DNA from: Nocardioides baculatus
Lineage (GTDB): Bacteria; Actinomycetota; Actinomycetes; Propionibacteriales; Nocardioidaceae
Assembly (NCBI RefSeq): GCF_016735675.1
Contig: NZ_JAERSG010000005.1
Location: 372,001-436,000, forward strand
Length of the DNA stretch: 64,000 nt
Direction: 5' to 3'
Shown here: positions 40,534 through 48,491 of the stretch, one piece after another
How the letters are laid out: every line of letters begins with the position of its first letter
Position numbering within the stretch: the stretch's first letter is position 1
The notes under the pieces: model-generated
What the model saw: the letters and a program-made list of their open reading frames with translations, nothing else
Database searches by the model: none
Told to the model about the DNA's origin: nothing
Made by a program: the position numbers and the translations under genes

Positions 40534-41403
40534 ATGTACACCGTCGGTCGGGCAGCCGAGCTCACAGGCGTGCCGAGCACGACGCTGCGCAAGTGGGAGC
40601 AGCGCTACAGCGTGGTCGTCCCGCAGCGCTCCGCCGGCAACTACCGCCTCTACGACGACGAGGCCGTCCGCCGGCTCAGCGTGATGCGCACCCTGGTCGA
40701 CGCGGGCTGGTCCGCCCACGAGGCGGCGCAGCACGTCGTGCACGACGTGGCGGCCGCCGAGGCCGAGGTCGCCCGGCCCGAGCTGCCCTGCCCCGACACG
40801 CGGGCCCGGGAGCTGGTGCGGTGCGCGGTCGACTTCGACGTGCCCGCCCTGGAGCGGTTGCTCGCGGACGCGTTCGCCGACGGTGACCACGCGACCACCG
40901 TCGACGAGTGGCTGCTCCCGTCGATGGTCGAGCTCGGCAAGGCCTGGCAGCGCGGCGAGGTGTCCGTGGCCGGCGAGCACTTCGTGTCCGCCACCGTGCA
41001 CCGCCGGCTCGCGCAGGCCTTCCAGTCCGTGCCCGTGGTGACCCCGGGCGGACCGCGGGTCGTGACCGGGCTGACGCGCGGCGCGCGCCACGAGCTCGGC
41101 GTCCTGGCGTTCTCCCTCGTGCTGCGCTCGCGCGGGGTCGCGGTCACCTACCTCGGTGGCGACCTGCCGCTGGAGGCCTGGGTCGGCACGGTCCGGCTGC
41201 TCGCACCCGCCGCCGTCGTCCTCGCCGCACCGACCATCGAGGACCTCCCGGCCGTCCGGGAGGCGGTGGAGGCGCTGACGCCGATGACGACCGTCCTGCT
41301 CGGCGGCGCGCACCAGGACCAGGTGGACGGCCCGGAGCGCCTCGGTCACCTGGCCGGCGCGGCCGCGTCCGCCCTGGCCGACCGGCTCGCGGCGGCCGGC
41401 TGA
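40534..41403 (+). CDS. CarH-like B12-dependent MerR-family photoreceptor/repressor, copy 1
   Basis: 289 residues. Residues 1-70 are a MerR winged helix (YTVGRAAELTGVPSTTLRKW, then YRLYDDEAVRRLSVM). Residues ~90-165 are the four-helix cobalamin cap with Trp138-x9-Glu148-His149 (AWQRGEVSVAGEH), the motif that holds the upper face of adenosylcobalamin in CarH. Residues ~175-289 are the B12 Rossmann domain with the probable lower axial His186 in RHELG. In the family, AdoCbl-bound tetramers repress carotenoid or photoprotection genes in the dark and fall apart in light. No carotenoid genes lie in this window. Same length as the copy at 42573. Confidence 0.88.
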   Translation: MYTVGRAAELTGVPSTTLRKWEQRYSVVVPQRSAGNYRLYDDEAVRRLSVMRTLVDAGWSAHEAAQHVVHDVAAAEAEVARPELPCPDTRARELVRCAVDFDVPALERLLADAFADGDHATTVDEWLLPSMVELGKAWQRGEVSVAGEHFVSATVHRRLAQAFQSVPVVTPGGPRVVTGLTRGARHELGVLAFSLVLRSRGVAVTYLGGDLPLEAWVGTVRLLAPAAVVLAAPTIEDLPAVREAVEALTPMTTVLLGGAHQDQVDGPERLGHLAGAAASALADRLAAAG

Positions 41404-41404
41404 G

Positions 41405-42229
41405 GTGCTCTGGCACGCTGCCGACGGCCGGGTCCTCGAGGGCTGGGTCGGTGGCGACCCCGACGGTCCGCTCGTCGCGGTGCTCCACGGCTGCCCGGAC
41501 ACCCGCCACGTCGCGATGACCGGCGACGCGGCGGCCCGTGCGGTCGGCGTACGGCTCCTGGGGGTGAACCGACCCGGCTACGGCCGGTCCGCCGCCCACG
41601 ACAGCAGCCACGGCAGCGTCGCCGACGACCTCGCCGGTGTGGCGACCGAGCTCGGCCACGCCCGGTTCGCGGTCGTCGGCATGTCCGTCGGAGGCGGGTA
41701 CGCCGTCGCGACCGCGGCGCGGCACCCCGACCGCGTCACCGCCCTGGGACTGGTGGCGACCCAGGCGCCGGGCGTGCGGACGGAGTCGGTCGAGGAGCTG
41801 GTCGAGGAGCTCGCGCCCGAGTTCCTCGCCTGGCGCGAGACGGTCGATCCGGGCGACCCGTCCGACGACGCACTCGCCGCCCGCTGGCTCACGATGCTGC
41901 CGCCGGGGGACGCCGAGCTCGTCCGTGCGCTCGGACCGGCCGAGATCGCGGCATCGGTGCGGGAGGCGCTGGCCGAGCCGGACGGCTACCTCCGCGACGC
42001 CGCCCTGCTCCACCGGCCGTGGGGACACGCGCCGGTCGAGGTGCGCTGCCCGGTGCTGGCCTGGTTCGGCGAGCTCGACGAGCGCTCCACGACGGATGCG
42101 GCTGCCGAGCTGCTCGCCGGCTTCGACGCCGTCGAGGTCGTCGTACGCCCTCGCAGCACGCACCTCGCCACCCTCGTCGCGCACTGGCCCGACGTGCTCA
42201 CCACGGTGCGCGACCTGTCGGAGGACTGA
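41405..42229 (+). CDS. Alpha/beta hydrolase
   Basis: 274 residues from GTG 41405, immediately after the first CarH-like gene and so probably cotranscribed. The fold shows VAVLHGCPDTRH (oxyanion region), the nucleophile elbow VGMSVGGGYAV, a cap with many Asp/Glu residues, the acid in WFGELDERS and the base His in PRSTHLATLV. Substrate unknown. In a light-regulated context a role in lipid or pigment metabolism is possible, but this is conjecture. Confidence 0.87.
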   Translation: MLWHAADGRVLEGWVGGDPDGPLVAVLHGCPDTRHVAMTGDAAARAVGVRLLGVNRPGYGRSAAHDSSHGSVADDLAGVATELGHARFAVVGMSVGGGYAVATAARHPDRVTALGLVATQAPGVRTESVEELVEELAPEFLAWRETVDPGDPSDDALAARWLTMLPPGDAELVRALGPAEIAASVREALAEPDGYLRDAALLHRPWGHAPVEVRCPVLAWFGELDERSTTDAAAELLAGFDAVEVVVRPRSTHLATLVAHWPDVLTTVRDLSED

Positions 42230-42244
42230 CCGCGACGGGGCTGC

Positions 42245-42469
42245 TCAGCGGGTGCCGGCGGACTCGACCTCGACGTCGTCGCACGAGCTGCCGGTCCACT
42301 CCTGGCGGACCAGGTCGAGCCGGCACGAGCTGTCGGTCGACGGGGGCTCGGGCATCGTGGGGGTCGTGAAGAGGACGGTGCCCAGGGCCGCCGCGACGAG
42401 GGCGGAGATCCCCACTGCCTGCCGCCACGAGCCGGGACCGGTCTCGTCCATGTCGTACACCTGCTCCAC
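42245..42469 (-). CDS. Small membrane protein divergent from the second CarH-like gene
   Basis: 74 residues if started at GTG 42469 (GGGAGG just upstream), or 68 from ATG 42451. It has one membrane helix (QAVGISALVAAALGTVLFTT) and a polar C-terminus with two cysteines (SSCRLDLVRQEWTGSSCDDV). No family is recognised. Its promoter must lie in the 11-bp repeat cluster shared with the CarH-like gene, so it is a candidate light-regulated target. Confidence 0.6.
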   Translation of the reverse strand: MEQVYDMDETGPGSWRQAVGISALVAAALGTVLFTTPTMPEPPSTDSSCRLDLVRQEWTGSSCDDVEVESAGTR

Positions 42470-42484
42470 GGTCCCTCCCACGGG

Positions 42485-42553
42485 TTTGTCCACAGTCTGT
42501 CCACCGTTGTGGACGAGAGGAACGTAGACAACTTGTCCATAGTTTGTCCACCC
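42485..42553. promoter_or_regulatory. Cluster of 11-bp direct repeats (TTTGTCCA type), candidate CarH operator
   Basis: Two pairs of tandem 11-mers: TTTGTCCACAG + TCTGTCCACCG (42485-42506) and CTTGTCCATAG + TTTGTCCACCC (42532-42553). A reverse half-site TTGTGGAC lies at 42507-42514 and a small GACAA-c-TTGTC palindrome at 42527-42537. The second pair overlaps the presumed -35 (TTGTCC, 42533-42538) of the CarH-like gene. Thermus CarH is known to bind tandem 11-bp repeats over a -35 element, which is the same architecture. Likely autorepression and control of the divergent small gene. Confidence 0.7.
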
Positions 42554-42572
42554 TGCTGCTACCCTTTGGGGC

Positions 42573-43442
42573 GTGTACACCGCCGGCCGCACTGCGCAGC
42601 TCACCGGCGTCCCGCGCGAGACGCTCCGCAAGTGGGAGATCCGCTACGGCGTCGTGGCCCCGGTGCGCAGCGAGGGCAACTACCGCCTCTACGACGACGA
42701 GGCGGTGCGTCGCCTGTCGGTGATGCGCGACCTCGTCGACGCCGGGTGGGCGCCGCGCATCGCGGCCCGCAAGGTGCTCGAGGAGCCGACCGGCTCGGCC
42801 TCGGCGCTGCCGCCGGCGGAGGAGGGCTCGCCGCTGTCCCACCTCGACGAGCTGATCTCGTGCGCGCTGGACTTCGACGTCGTGCGCCTCGAGAGCCTCG
42901 TCGACAAGGCGTTCGCCCAGGCCGAGCTGCCGGTCGTGGTGGACGACTGGCTGCTCCCGTCGCTCGTGCGGTTGGGCGAGGCCTGGCAGCGCGGTGACAT
43001 CAGCATCGCGGGCGAGCACTTCGTCAGCGCCGCCGTCCTGCGCCGGCTCTCCCAGGAGTTCCACCAGCTCCCGCACCCCGGTGCCGGCGCCCCGATGGTG
43101 ATGGTCGGCCTGGCCCGCGGCTCACGCCACGAGCTCGGCGTGATGGCCTTCGCGATGGTGCTGCGCAGCCGAGGCGTCGCGGTCACCTACCTCGGGGCCG
43201 ACCTGCCGATCGAGGCGTGGATCGACACTGCTCGCGCCGTGCGACCGGACGCGGTCGTGCTCGGCGTCCCCACGATCGAGGACCTGCCGGCCGTGCGCGA
43301 GGCGGTGCAGTCGATCTCCGCGATGGCACCGGTCCTCCTCGGCGGGGCGCACCAGCACCGGGTCGAGGGAGCCGAGCCGCTCGGACACCGGGCCGGCGAG
43401 GCGGCCGCTGCGTTGGCGCACCGGCTCACCCGCAGCGCGTGA
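42573..43442 (+). CDS. CarH-like B12-dependent MerR-family photoreceptor/repressor, copy 2
   Basis: 289 residues from GTG 42573, with little or no leader. Same architecture and residue numbering as copy 1: MerR domain 1-70 (YTAGRTAQLTGVPRETLRKW), cap with Trp138-x9-Glu148-His149 (AWQRGDISIAGEH), B12 domain with His186 in RHELG. The linker (~71-90) differs most. High similarity and equal length indicate gene duplication, with the hydrolase and small gene left between the copies. The upstream 11-bp repeat cluster fits autoregulation. Followed by a strong hairpin at 43459. Confidence 0.9.
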   Translation: MYTAGRTAQLTGVPRETLRKWEIRYGVVAPVRSEGNYRLYDDEAVRRLSVMRDLVDAGWAPRIAARKVLEEPTGSASALPPAEEGSPLSHLDELISCALDFDVVRLESLVDKAFAQAELPVVVDDWLLPSLVRLGEAWQRGDISIAGEHFVSAAVLRRLSQEFHQLPHPGAGAPMVMVGLARGSRHELGVMAFAMVLRSRGVAVTYLGADLPIEAWIDTARAVRPDAVVLGVPTIEDLPAVREAVQSISAMAPVLLGGAHQHRVEGAEPLGHRAGEAAAALAHRLTRSA

Positions 43443-43458
43443 CCCGGTCCTCTTCCGA

Positions 43459-43504
43459 ACGTCATACGGAAGGGGCATCCGCCTGCCCCGTCCGTATGAC
43501 GTCC
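43459..43504. repeat. 46-bp palindromic repeat, copy 1
   Basis: The stem ACGTCATACGGA (43459-43470) pairs with TCCGTATGACGT (43491-43502), and GGGGCA pairs with TGCCCC inside, giving an almost perfect 44-bp hairpin. It is identical over 46 bp to the copy at 44556-44601 and in the same orientation. It begins 16 bp after the second CarH-like gene and can serve as its terminator. Confidence 0.85.
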
Positions 43505-43617
43505 CGGGGACCGGAGGTGGGCCACCAAGCGTCCACAGCAGGTCCGCTGGCCGGGTTGTCCTCACGTACGCCGGTGGCGGGGCGACGTGTCGCGGCGGCG
43601 GACGCACCCTCGGGCGT

Positions 43618-44556
43618 GTGCCGAAGCAGACATCACATGACGACCCACGACTCGTCCGCGCGCGGCGGGACGCGGCGCAGCAGGGCGGCGTCCTGTCCCG
43701 GCCGCAGCTGTACGCCCTGGGCATCACACGCTCGGAGGTGCGCGGTCAGGTGCGGGCGCACCGCTGGCAGCTCGTGGGGGACCAGTCCGTGTGCCTGCAC
43801 AACGGCGAGATCTCCGATCTCGGCCACCAGTGGGCGGCCGTCTTCCAGGGTGGCCCGCGCGCCCACCTCGACGGCGCGTCCGCACTGATCGCGGGTGGGC
43901 TCGAGCACTTCACCGTCGACCGACAGCGGGTTTCCGTCCCCCGCGGAGCACGCGTGCGCCGGTCGCGGCTGTACGACATCCGGCAGACGCGCCGGTGGTC
44001 GGCTGAGGACCTAGCCGCCTCGGGCATCCCGCGTTCGCGGCCGGACGTCGCCGGCGTACGCACGGCGTTGTGGGCTGCATCGGATCGGCAGGCGGTCTAC
44101 GCCCTGACCCTCGTGGTGCAGCAAGGCCTCACCACGGCTGAGCTGCTGGGTCAGCAGGCGCTGCGCATCAAGCGTGACCGCCGTCGGCGCCTCGTGCACG
44201 ACACGATCCTCGACCTGCTCGATGGTGCTCGATCGCTGGGGGAGCTCGACGTCGTGCGCGAGCTCCGCAAGCGGGGCTTGCCGTCTCCGACCAGACAGGT
44301 CCTGCGGCGCGACAAGGCCAATCGCTACTACCTCGACCTCTACTGGGAGGACTACCGGCTCGTGGTCGAGGTCGACGGCATCCACCACGCCTGGGCGACG
44401 AACGTCGTGGGCGATGCGCTGCGGCAGAACTCGCTCGTCATCGACGGCGATCGGGTCCTTCGTCTGCCCTTGCTCGGTCTGCGGTTGGAGCCGGACGCCT
44501 TCTTCGAGCAGATCGAGGAGGGCCTGGTCGCCGGTGGCTGGTGCCGAGCCGCGTGA
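43618..44556 (+). CDS. AbiEi-like N-terminus plus DUF559 nuclease-like protein
   Basis: 312 residues from GTG 43618 without a clear ribosome-binding site. The N-terminal part (QQGGVLSRPQLYALGITRSE, then VRGQVRAHRWQLVGDQSVCL) resembles the AbiEi/type IV antitoxin-like winged helix. The C-terminal ~90 residues carry the DUF559 Vsr-like PD-(D/E)xK pattern: YYLDLYWEDYRLVVEVDGIH, with Asp, Glu and Asp/His spaced as in the nuclease core. Such proteins are common and variable in actinobacteria and their role is not established. The gene is bracketed by two identical 46-bp hairpins, and the second begins in its stop codon. Confidence 0.78.
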   Translation: MPKQTSHDDPRLVRARRDAAQQGGVLSRPQLYALGITRSEVRGQVRAHRWQLVGDQSVCLHNGEISDLGHQWAAVFQGGPRAHLDGASALIAGGLEHFTVDRQRVSVPRGARVRRSRLYDIRQTRRWSAEDLAASGIPRSRPDVAGVRTALWAASDRQAVYALTLVVQQGLTTAELLGQQALRIKRDRRRRLVHDTILDLLDGARSLGELDVVRELRKRGLPSPTRQVLRRDKANRYYLDLYWEDYRLVVEVDGIHHAWATNVVGDALRQNSLVIDGDRVLRLPLLGLRLEPDAFFEQIEEGLVAGGWCRAA

Positions 44557-44601
44557 CGTCATACGGAAGGGGCATCCGCCTGCCCCGTCCGTATGACGTC
44601 C
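44556..44601. repeat. 46-bp palindromic repeat, copy 2
   Basis: Identical in sequence and orientation to 43459-43504. It starts at the last base of the DUF559 gene's TGA and ends 8 bp before the stop of the convergent fumarase gene, so it is well placed as a bidirectional terminator. The identity of two copies 1.1 kb apart suggests a recent duplication or a dispersed repeat family. Confidence 0.85.
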
Positions 44602-44608
44602 GGAGCGG

Positions 44609-46330
44609 CTACTCGGCGGAGCGGACCCGGATCCCGGCCCCCGTCAACGAGCTCAGCGGCACCGTGACGGCACCGGACGGGTCGGTGAAGAAGTCGTTGC
44701 CCTTGTCGTCGACCACGATGAAGGCGGGGAAGTCCTCGACCTCGATCTTCCAGACCGCCTCCATGCCGAGCTCCTCGTACTCGAGGACCGACACCTCCTT
44801 GATGCAGTCCTGCGCGAGGCGGGCGGCGGGGCCGCCGATCGAGCCGAGGTAGAAGCCGCCGTGGGTGTCGCACGCCTCGGTGACCTGCTTGGACCGGTTG
44901 CCCTTGGCGAGCATAACCATCGAGCCGCCGGCCGCCTGGAACTGCTCGACGTAGGAGTCCATCCGTCCCGCCGTGGTGGGACCGAAGGATCCGGAGGCCA
45001 TCCCCGTGGGCGTCTTCGCCGGACCGGCGTAGTAGACCGGGTGGTCCTTCATGTACGACGGCATCTCCTCGCCGGCGTCGAGGCGCTCCTTGATCTTGGC
45101 GTGCGCGATGTCGCGCGCCACGACGAGCGGACCGGTCAGCGAGAGCCGGGTCTTCACCGGGTGCTTCGAGAGCTCGGCGAGGATGTCGGCCATCGGCTGG
45201 TTGAGGTCGATCGGGACGACCTCGCCACCCGAGATGTCGTCGGAGACGCCGTCGGTCGGCATGTAGTGGGCCGGGTCGGTCTCGAGCTGCTCGAGGAAGA
45301 CCCCCTCGGGCGTGATCTTGCCGAGCGCCTGGCGGTCGGCCGAGCACGACACCGCGATCGCCACCGGGCACGAGGCGCCGTGGCGGGGGAGCCGGACGAC
45401 GCGGACGTCGTGGCAGAAGTACTTCCCGCCGAACTGCGCGCCGATCCCGAACGACTGCGTGAGCTCGAAGACCTTCTCCTCCAGCTCGGTGTCGCGGATG
45501 CCGTGAGCGGCCATCGAACCCTCGGTCGGGAGGTCGTCGAGGTAGTGCGCGGAGGCGTACTTGGCGGTCTTCAGCGCGTACTCCGCGCTGGTGCCGCCGA
45601 TGACGACGGCGAGGTGGTACGGCGGGCACGCGGCGGTGCCGAGCGAGCGGATCTTCTCGTCGAGGAACTCCATCAGCCGCGTCGGGTTGAGGACGGCCTT
45701 GGTCTCCTGGAAGAGGAACGACTTGTTGGCCGAGCCGCCGCCCTTGGCCATGAAGAGGAACTTGTACTCCGGCTTGTCCTGGGCGGGGGTGGAGTAGAGC
45801 TCGATCTGGGCAGGCAGGTTGGTGCCGGTGTTCTTCTCCTCGAACGTCGTCAGCGGCGCGAGCTGGGAGTAGCGGAGGTTGAGCCGGGTGTACGCGTCGT
45901 ACACGCCCTTGCTGATCGCCTCGCCGTCGTCGGAGCCGGTGAGCACGCCCTCGGACTTCTTGCCCATCACGATGGCCGTGCCCGTGTCCTGGCACATCGG
46001 GAGCACGCCGCCGGCGGAGATGTTGACGTTCTTGAGCAGGTCGAGCGCGACGAAGCGGTCGTTGCCGGACGCCTCGGGGTCGTCGATGATCTTGCGCAGC
46101 TGCGCGAGGTGGCCGGGCCGGAGGTAGTGGCTGATGTCGTGCATCGCCTCCTCGGTGAGCCGCCGGATGGCCTCGGGTTCGACCTTCAGGAAGGTGCGTC
46201 CCTCGACCTCCACGGTGGACACGCCCTCGGTGGTGATCAACCGGTAGGGCGTCTCCACCTCACCGTTGGAACCGGCGGTCGGGAGGATGTCGGAGTAGTG
46301 GAACTCGGGGCCAGCGGCAGCGGTCGTCAC
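44609..46330 (-). CDS. Fumarate hydratase, class I (Fe-S)
   Basis: 573 residues from GTG 46330; a longer TTG start at 46366 is possible. The alpha part has [34 protein letters not shown] and [18 protein letters not shown], with cysteines in PMCQD, ACPPYH and further on (SCSA) placed to hold a [4Fe-4S] cluster. The beta part (~380-573) has [40 protein letters not shown] and the catalytic-loop [11 protein letters not shown]. It is the fused FumA/FumB-type enzyme, oxygen-sensitive, and overlaps in function with the class II enzyme at 35409. Confidence 0.93.
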   Translation of the reverse strand: MTTAAAGPEFHYSDILPTAGSNGEVETPYRLITTEGVSTVEVEGRTFLKVEPEAIRRLTEEAMHDISHYLRPGHLAQLRKIIDDPEASGNDRFVALDLLKNVNISAGGVLPMCQDTGTAIVMGKKSEGVLTGSDDGEAISKGVYDAYTRLNLRYSQLAPLTTFEEKNTGTNLPAQIELYSTPAQDKPEYKFLFMAKGGGSANKSFLFQETKAVLNPTRLMEFLDEKIRSLGTAACPPYHLAVVIGGTSAEYALKTAKYASAHYLDDLPTEGSMAAHGIRDTELEEKVFELTQSFGIGAQFGGKYFCHDVRVVRLPRHGASCPVAIAVSCSADRQALGKITPEGVFLEQLETDPAHYMPTDGVSDDISGGEVVPIDLNQPMADILAELSKHPVKTRLSLTGPLVVARDIAHAKIKERLDAGEEMPSYMKDHPVYYAGPAKTPTGMASGSFGPTTAGRMDSYVEQFQAAGGSMVMLAKGNRSKQVTEACDTHGGFYLGSIGGPAARLAQDCIKEVSVLEYEELGMEAVWKIEVEDFPAFIVVDDKGNDFFTDPSGAVTVPLSSLTGAGIRVRSAE

Positions 46331-46488
46331 GACCGTCGAGTTTACGCAGCGGGATTTCTTGCCCAAACCGTTGGTTCATCGTTACGCCGCACACGCGTCA
46401 TTCGGGAGTAGCCTCCGATCCGACGGGACCCGAGAGGCTCCGCCTTGCACCACGTCCTGATCTCGGTCGAGCTCCTTGGAGGATCCCT

Positions 46489-47613
46489 GTGAAGACCCGC
46501 AAGACATTCGCATCGCTCGCCGTGCTGGCGACCCTCGCGGCGGCAGCCGGCTGTGCTGCTCCCGAGAAGGAGGCCGACACCACCACCGAGAGCGGTGTGG
46601 ACGCCGCCACGGCCACGTCCGTCGACGACTTCGGCACCATGGACGACCTGATCAAGGCCGCGCAGGACGAGGGCGAGCTCAACGTGATCGCGCTGCCGCC
46701 CGACTGGGCCAACTACGGCGAGATGATCTCCACGTTCGAGGACAAGTACGACATCAAGGTCAACTCCGACCAGCCCGACGCGGCCTCGCAGGACGAGATC
46801 AACGCCGCCAACGACCTCGCCGGCACCGACCGGGCGCCCGACGTCTTCGACCTCGGCCAGTCAGTGGCTCTCGCCAACACCGACATGTTCGCGCCCTACC
46901 AGGTCGAGACCTGGGACGACATCCCTGACGAGTTCAAGGACGCCGACGGCACCTGGGTCAACGACTACGGCGGCTACATGTCCATCGGTTACGACTCCTC
47001 CGTGGTGCCGGACGTCACCTCGGTGGCCGACCTGATGAAGCCGGAGTTCAAGGGCAAGGTCGCGCTCAACGGCGACCCGACGCAGGCCGGCGCCGCGTTC
47101 AGTGGCGTGATGATGGCGGCGATCGCCAACGGCGGCTCCGCCGACGACATCGCCCCGGGCGTCGACTTCTTCGCCGACCTCAAGAAGGCCGGCAACTTCC
47201 TCACCGTCGACCCCGACTCGACCACCATCGAGCAGGGCACGACCCCGGTCGTCATCGACTGGGACTACCTCGGCTCCGCGGCCGCGGCCAACGTCGACAC
47301 GTGGAAGACGGTCGTCCCGGAGGAGGCCGTCGTGGCCGGCTACTACTTCCAGGCCATCAACGCCGATGCTCCGCACCCCGCGGCCGCCCGGCTCTGGCAG
47401 GAGTTCCTCTACAGCGACGAGGGTCAGAACCTCTGGCTCAAGGGTGGCGCCCGCCCGGTCCGTGGCGACGCGATGGCCGAGGCCGGCACGATCGACGCCG
47501 ACCTGTGGGGCGCGCTGCCCGAGGTCAGCGGGGACCCGGTCATCCCGACCGACGACCAGACGGTGACGGCCGGCGAGTACCTCGCGGCGAACTGGTCCAA
47601 GGCCATCCGCTGA
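46489..47613 (+). CDS. ABC transporter substrate-binding lipoprotein (PotD/AfuA type)
   Basis: 374 residues from GTG 46489, with TTGGAGGATCC upstream. Signal with lipobox AAAAGC (Cys ~22). The body matches the family of iron(III), 2-aminoethylphosphonate, thiamine and polyamine binding proteins: AAQDEGELNVIALPPDWANY, ISTFEDKYDIKVNSDQP, RAPDVFDLGQSVALANTDMF and PVVIDWDYLGSAAAANV. It heads a four-gene importer operon. The ligand is uncertain. Confidence 0.9.
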   Translation: MKTRKTFASLAVLATLAAAAGCAAPEKEADTTTESGVDAATATSVDDFGTMDDLIKAAQDEGELNVIALPPDWANYGEMISTFEDKYDIKVNSDQPDAASQDEINAANDLAGTDRAPDVFDLGQSVALANTDMFAPYQVETWDDIPDEFKDADGTWVNDYGGYMSIGYDSSVVPDVTSVADLMKPEFKGKVALNGDPTQAGAAFSGVMMAAIANGGSADDIAPGVDFFADLKKAGNFLTVDPDSTTIEQGTTPVVIDWDYLGSAAAANVDTWKTVVPEEAVVAGYYFQAINADAPHPAAARLWQEFLYSDEGQNLWLKGGARPVRGDAMAEAGTIDADLWGALPEVSGDPVIPTDDQTVTAGEYLAANWSKAIR

Positions 47614-48491
47614 GCACGACCACCGCGAGTGAGGGCTCGGGCCGGCGGTTCGCCGTCGGCCCGGCCCTCCCTCTCCTTCCCTTCCTCGTCTTCGTCCTGG
47701 TCTTCCTCGTCGCTCCGACCCTCACGGTCGTGGTGGGCGCGTTCCAGGACGAGAACGGCGCCCTGACGCTCGGCAACCTCGACGCGCTCACGAGCGAGGC
47801 GGCGCTGACCGCGCTGAAGGGATCCCTGATCCTCTCGGCCTCCACCGCGATCATCGGCGCGCTCCTCGGGGCGCTGCTGGCCTACCTGATCGTCTCGATG
47901 CCGCCCCAGAGCCTCATGCGCCGATCGACGCTGGCCGTCAGTGGCGTGCTCGCCCAGTTCGGTGGCGTCGTGCTCGCCTTCGCTTGGATCGCCACCATCG
48001 GCCCGGTCGGCGTGCTGACCAAGGCGATGGACGACCTGGTCGGCGCCAACATCTACGGCTCCGGCTGGCTCTTCGGCCTGCCCGGACTGGTCGTCGTCTA
48101 CTGCTACTTCCAGATCCCGCTGATGGTGATCGTCTTCGCGCCGGCCTTCGAGGGCCTTCGTCCGCAGTGGCGCGAGGCTGCGGTCAACCTGGGCGCGAGT
48201 ACGTGGGACTACTGGCGCCACGTCGCGTTGCCGCTGCTCCTACCGGCCTTCCTCGGCGCGCTCCTGCTGCTCTTCGCCAACGCTTTCGCGGCGTACGCCA
48301 CCGCGGCGGTCCTGGTCAGCCAGGGCCAGCCGATCGTCCCGCTGATGATCCGCCAGGCGATCACCAGCGAGGTGCTGCTCGGCCAGGCCAACGTCGGCTT
48401 CGCGCTGGCCCTCGAGATGATCGTCGTGGTGACCCTCGTGATGGTCGCCTACAACGTCCTGCTGCGACGGACCGCGAGGTGGATGCGATGA
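47610..48491 (+). CDS. ABC transporter permease, apparent CTG start
   Basis: 293 residues with six membrane segments and the EAA loop LRPQWREAAVNLGASTWDYW then RHVALPLLLP. No ATG, GTG or TTG occurs in frame before the first membrane helix. The only sensible initiator is CTG 47610, which overlaps the binding-protein stop as CTGA, exactly like the ATGA overlaps of the next two genes. AAGG lies about 7 bases upstream. It forms a heterodimeric channel with the next gene product. Confidence 0.85.
   Translation: MSTTTASEGSGRRFAVGPALPLLPFLVFVLVFLVAPTLTVVVGAFQDENGALTLGNLDALTSEAALTALKGSLILSASTAIIGALLGALLAYLIVSMPPQSLMRRSTLAVSGVLAQFGGVVLAFAWIATIGPVGVLTKAMDDLVGANIYGSGWLFGLPGLVVVYCYFQIPLMVIVFAPAFEGLRPQWREAAVNLGASTWDYWRHVALPLLLPAFLGALLLLFANAFAAYATAAVLVSQGQPIVPLMIRQAITSEVLLGQANVGFALALEMIVVVTLVMVAYNVLLRRTARWMR

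Noticed and set aside
43618..44556. AbiE-type toxin-antitoxin system
   Set aside because: Only an AbiEi-like N-terminus is seen. There is no adjacent AbiEii nucleotidyltransferase gene, and the C-terminus is DUF559 nuclease-like instead.
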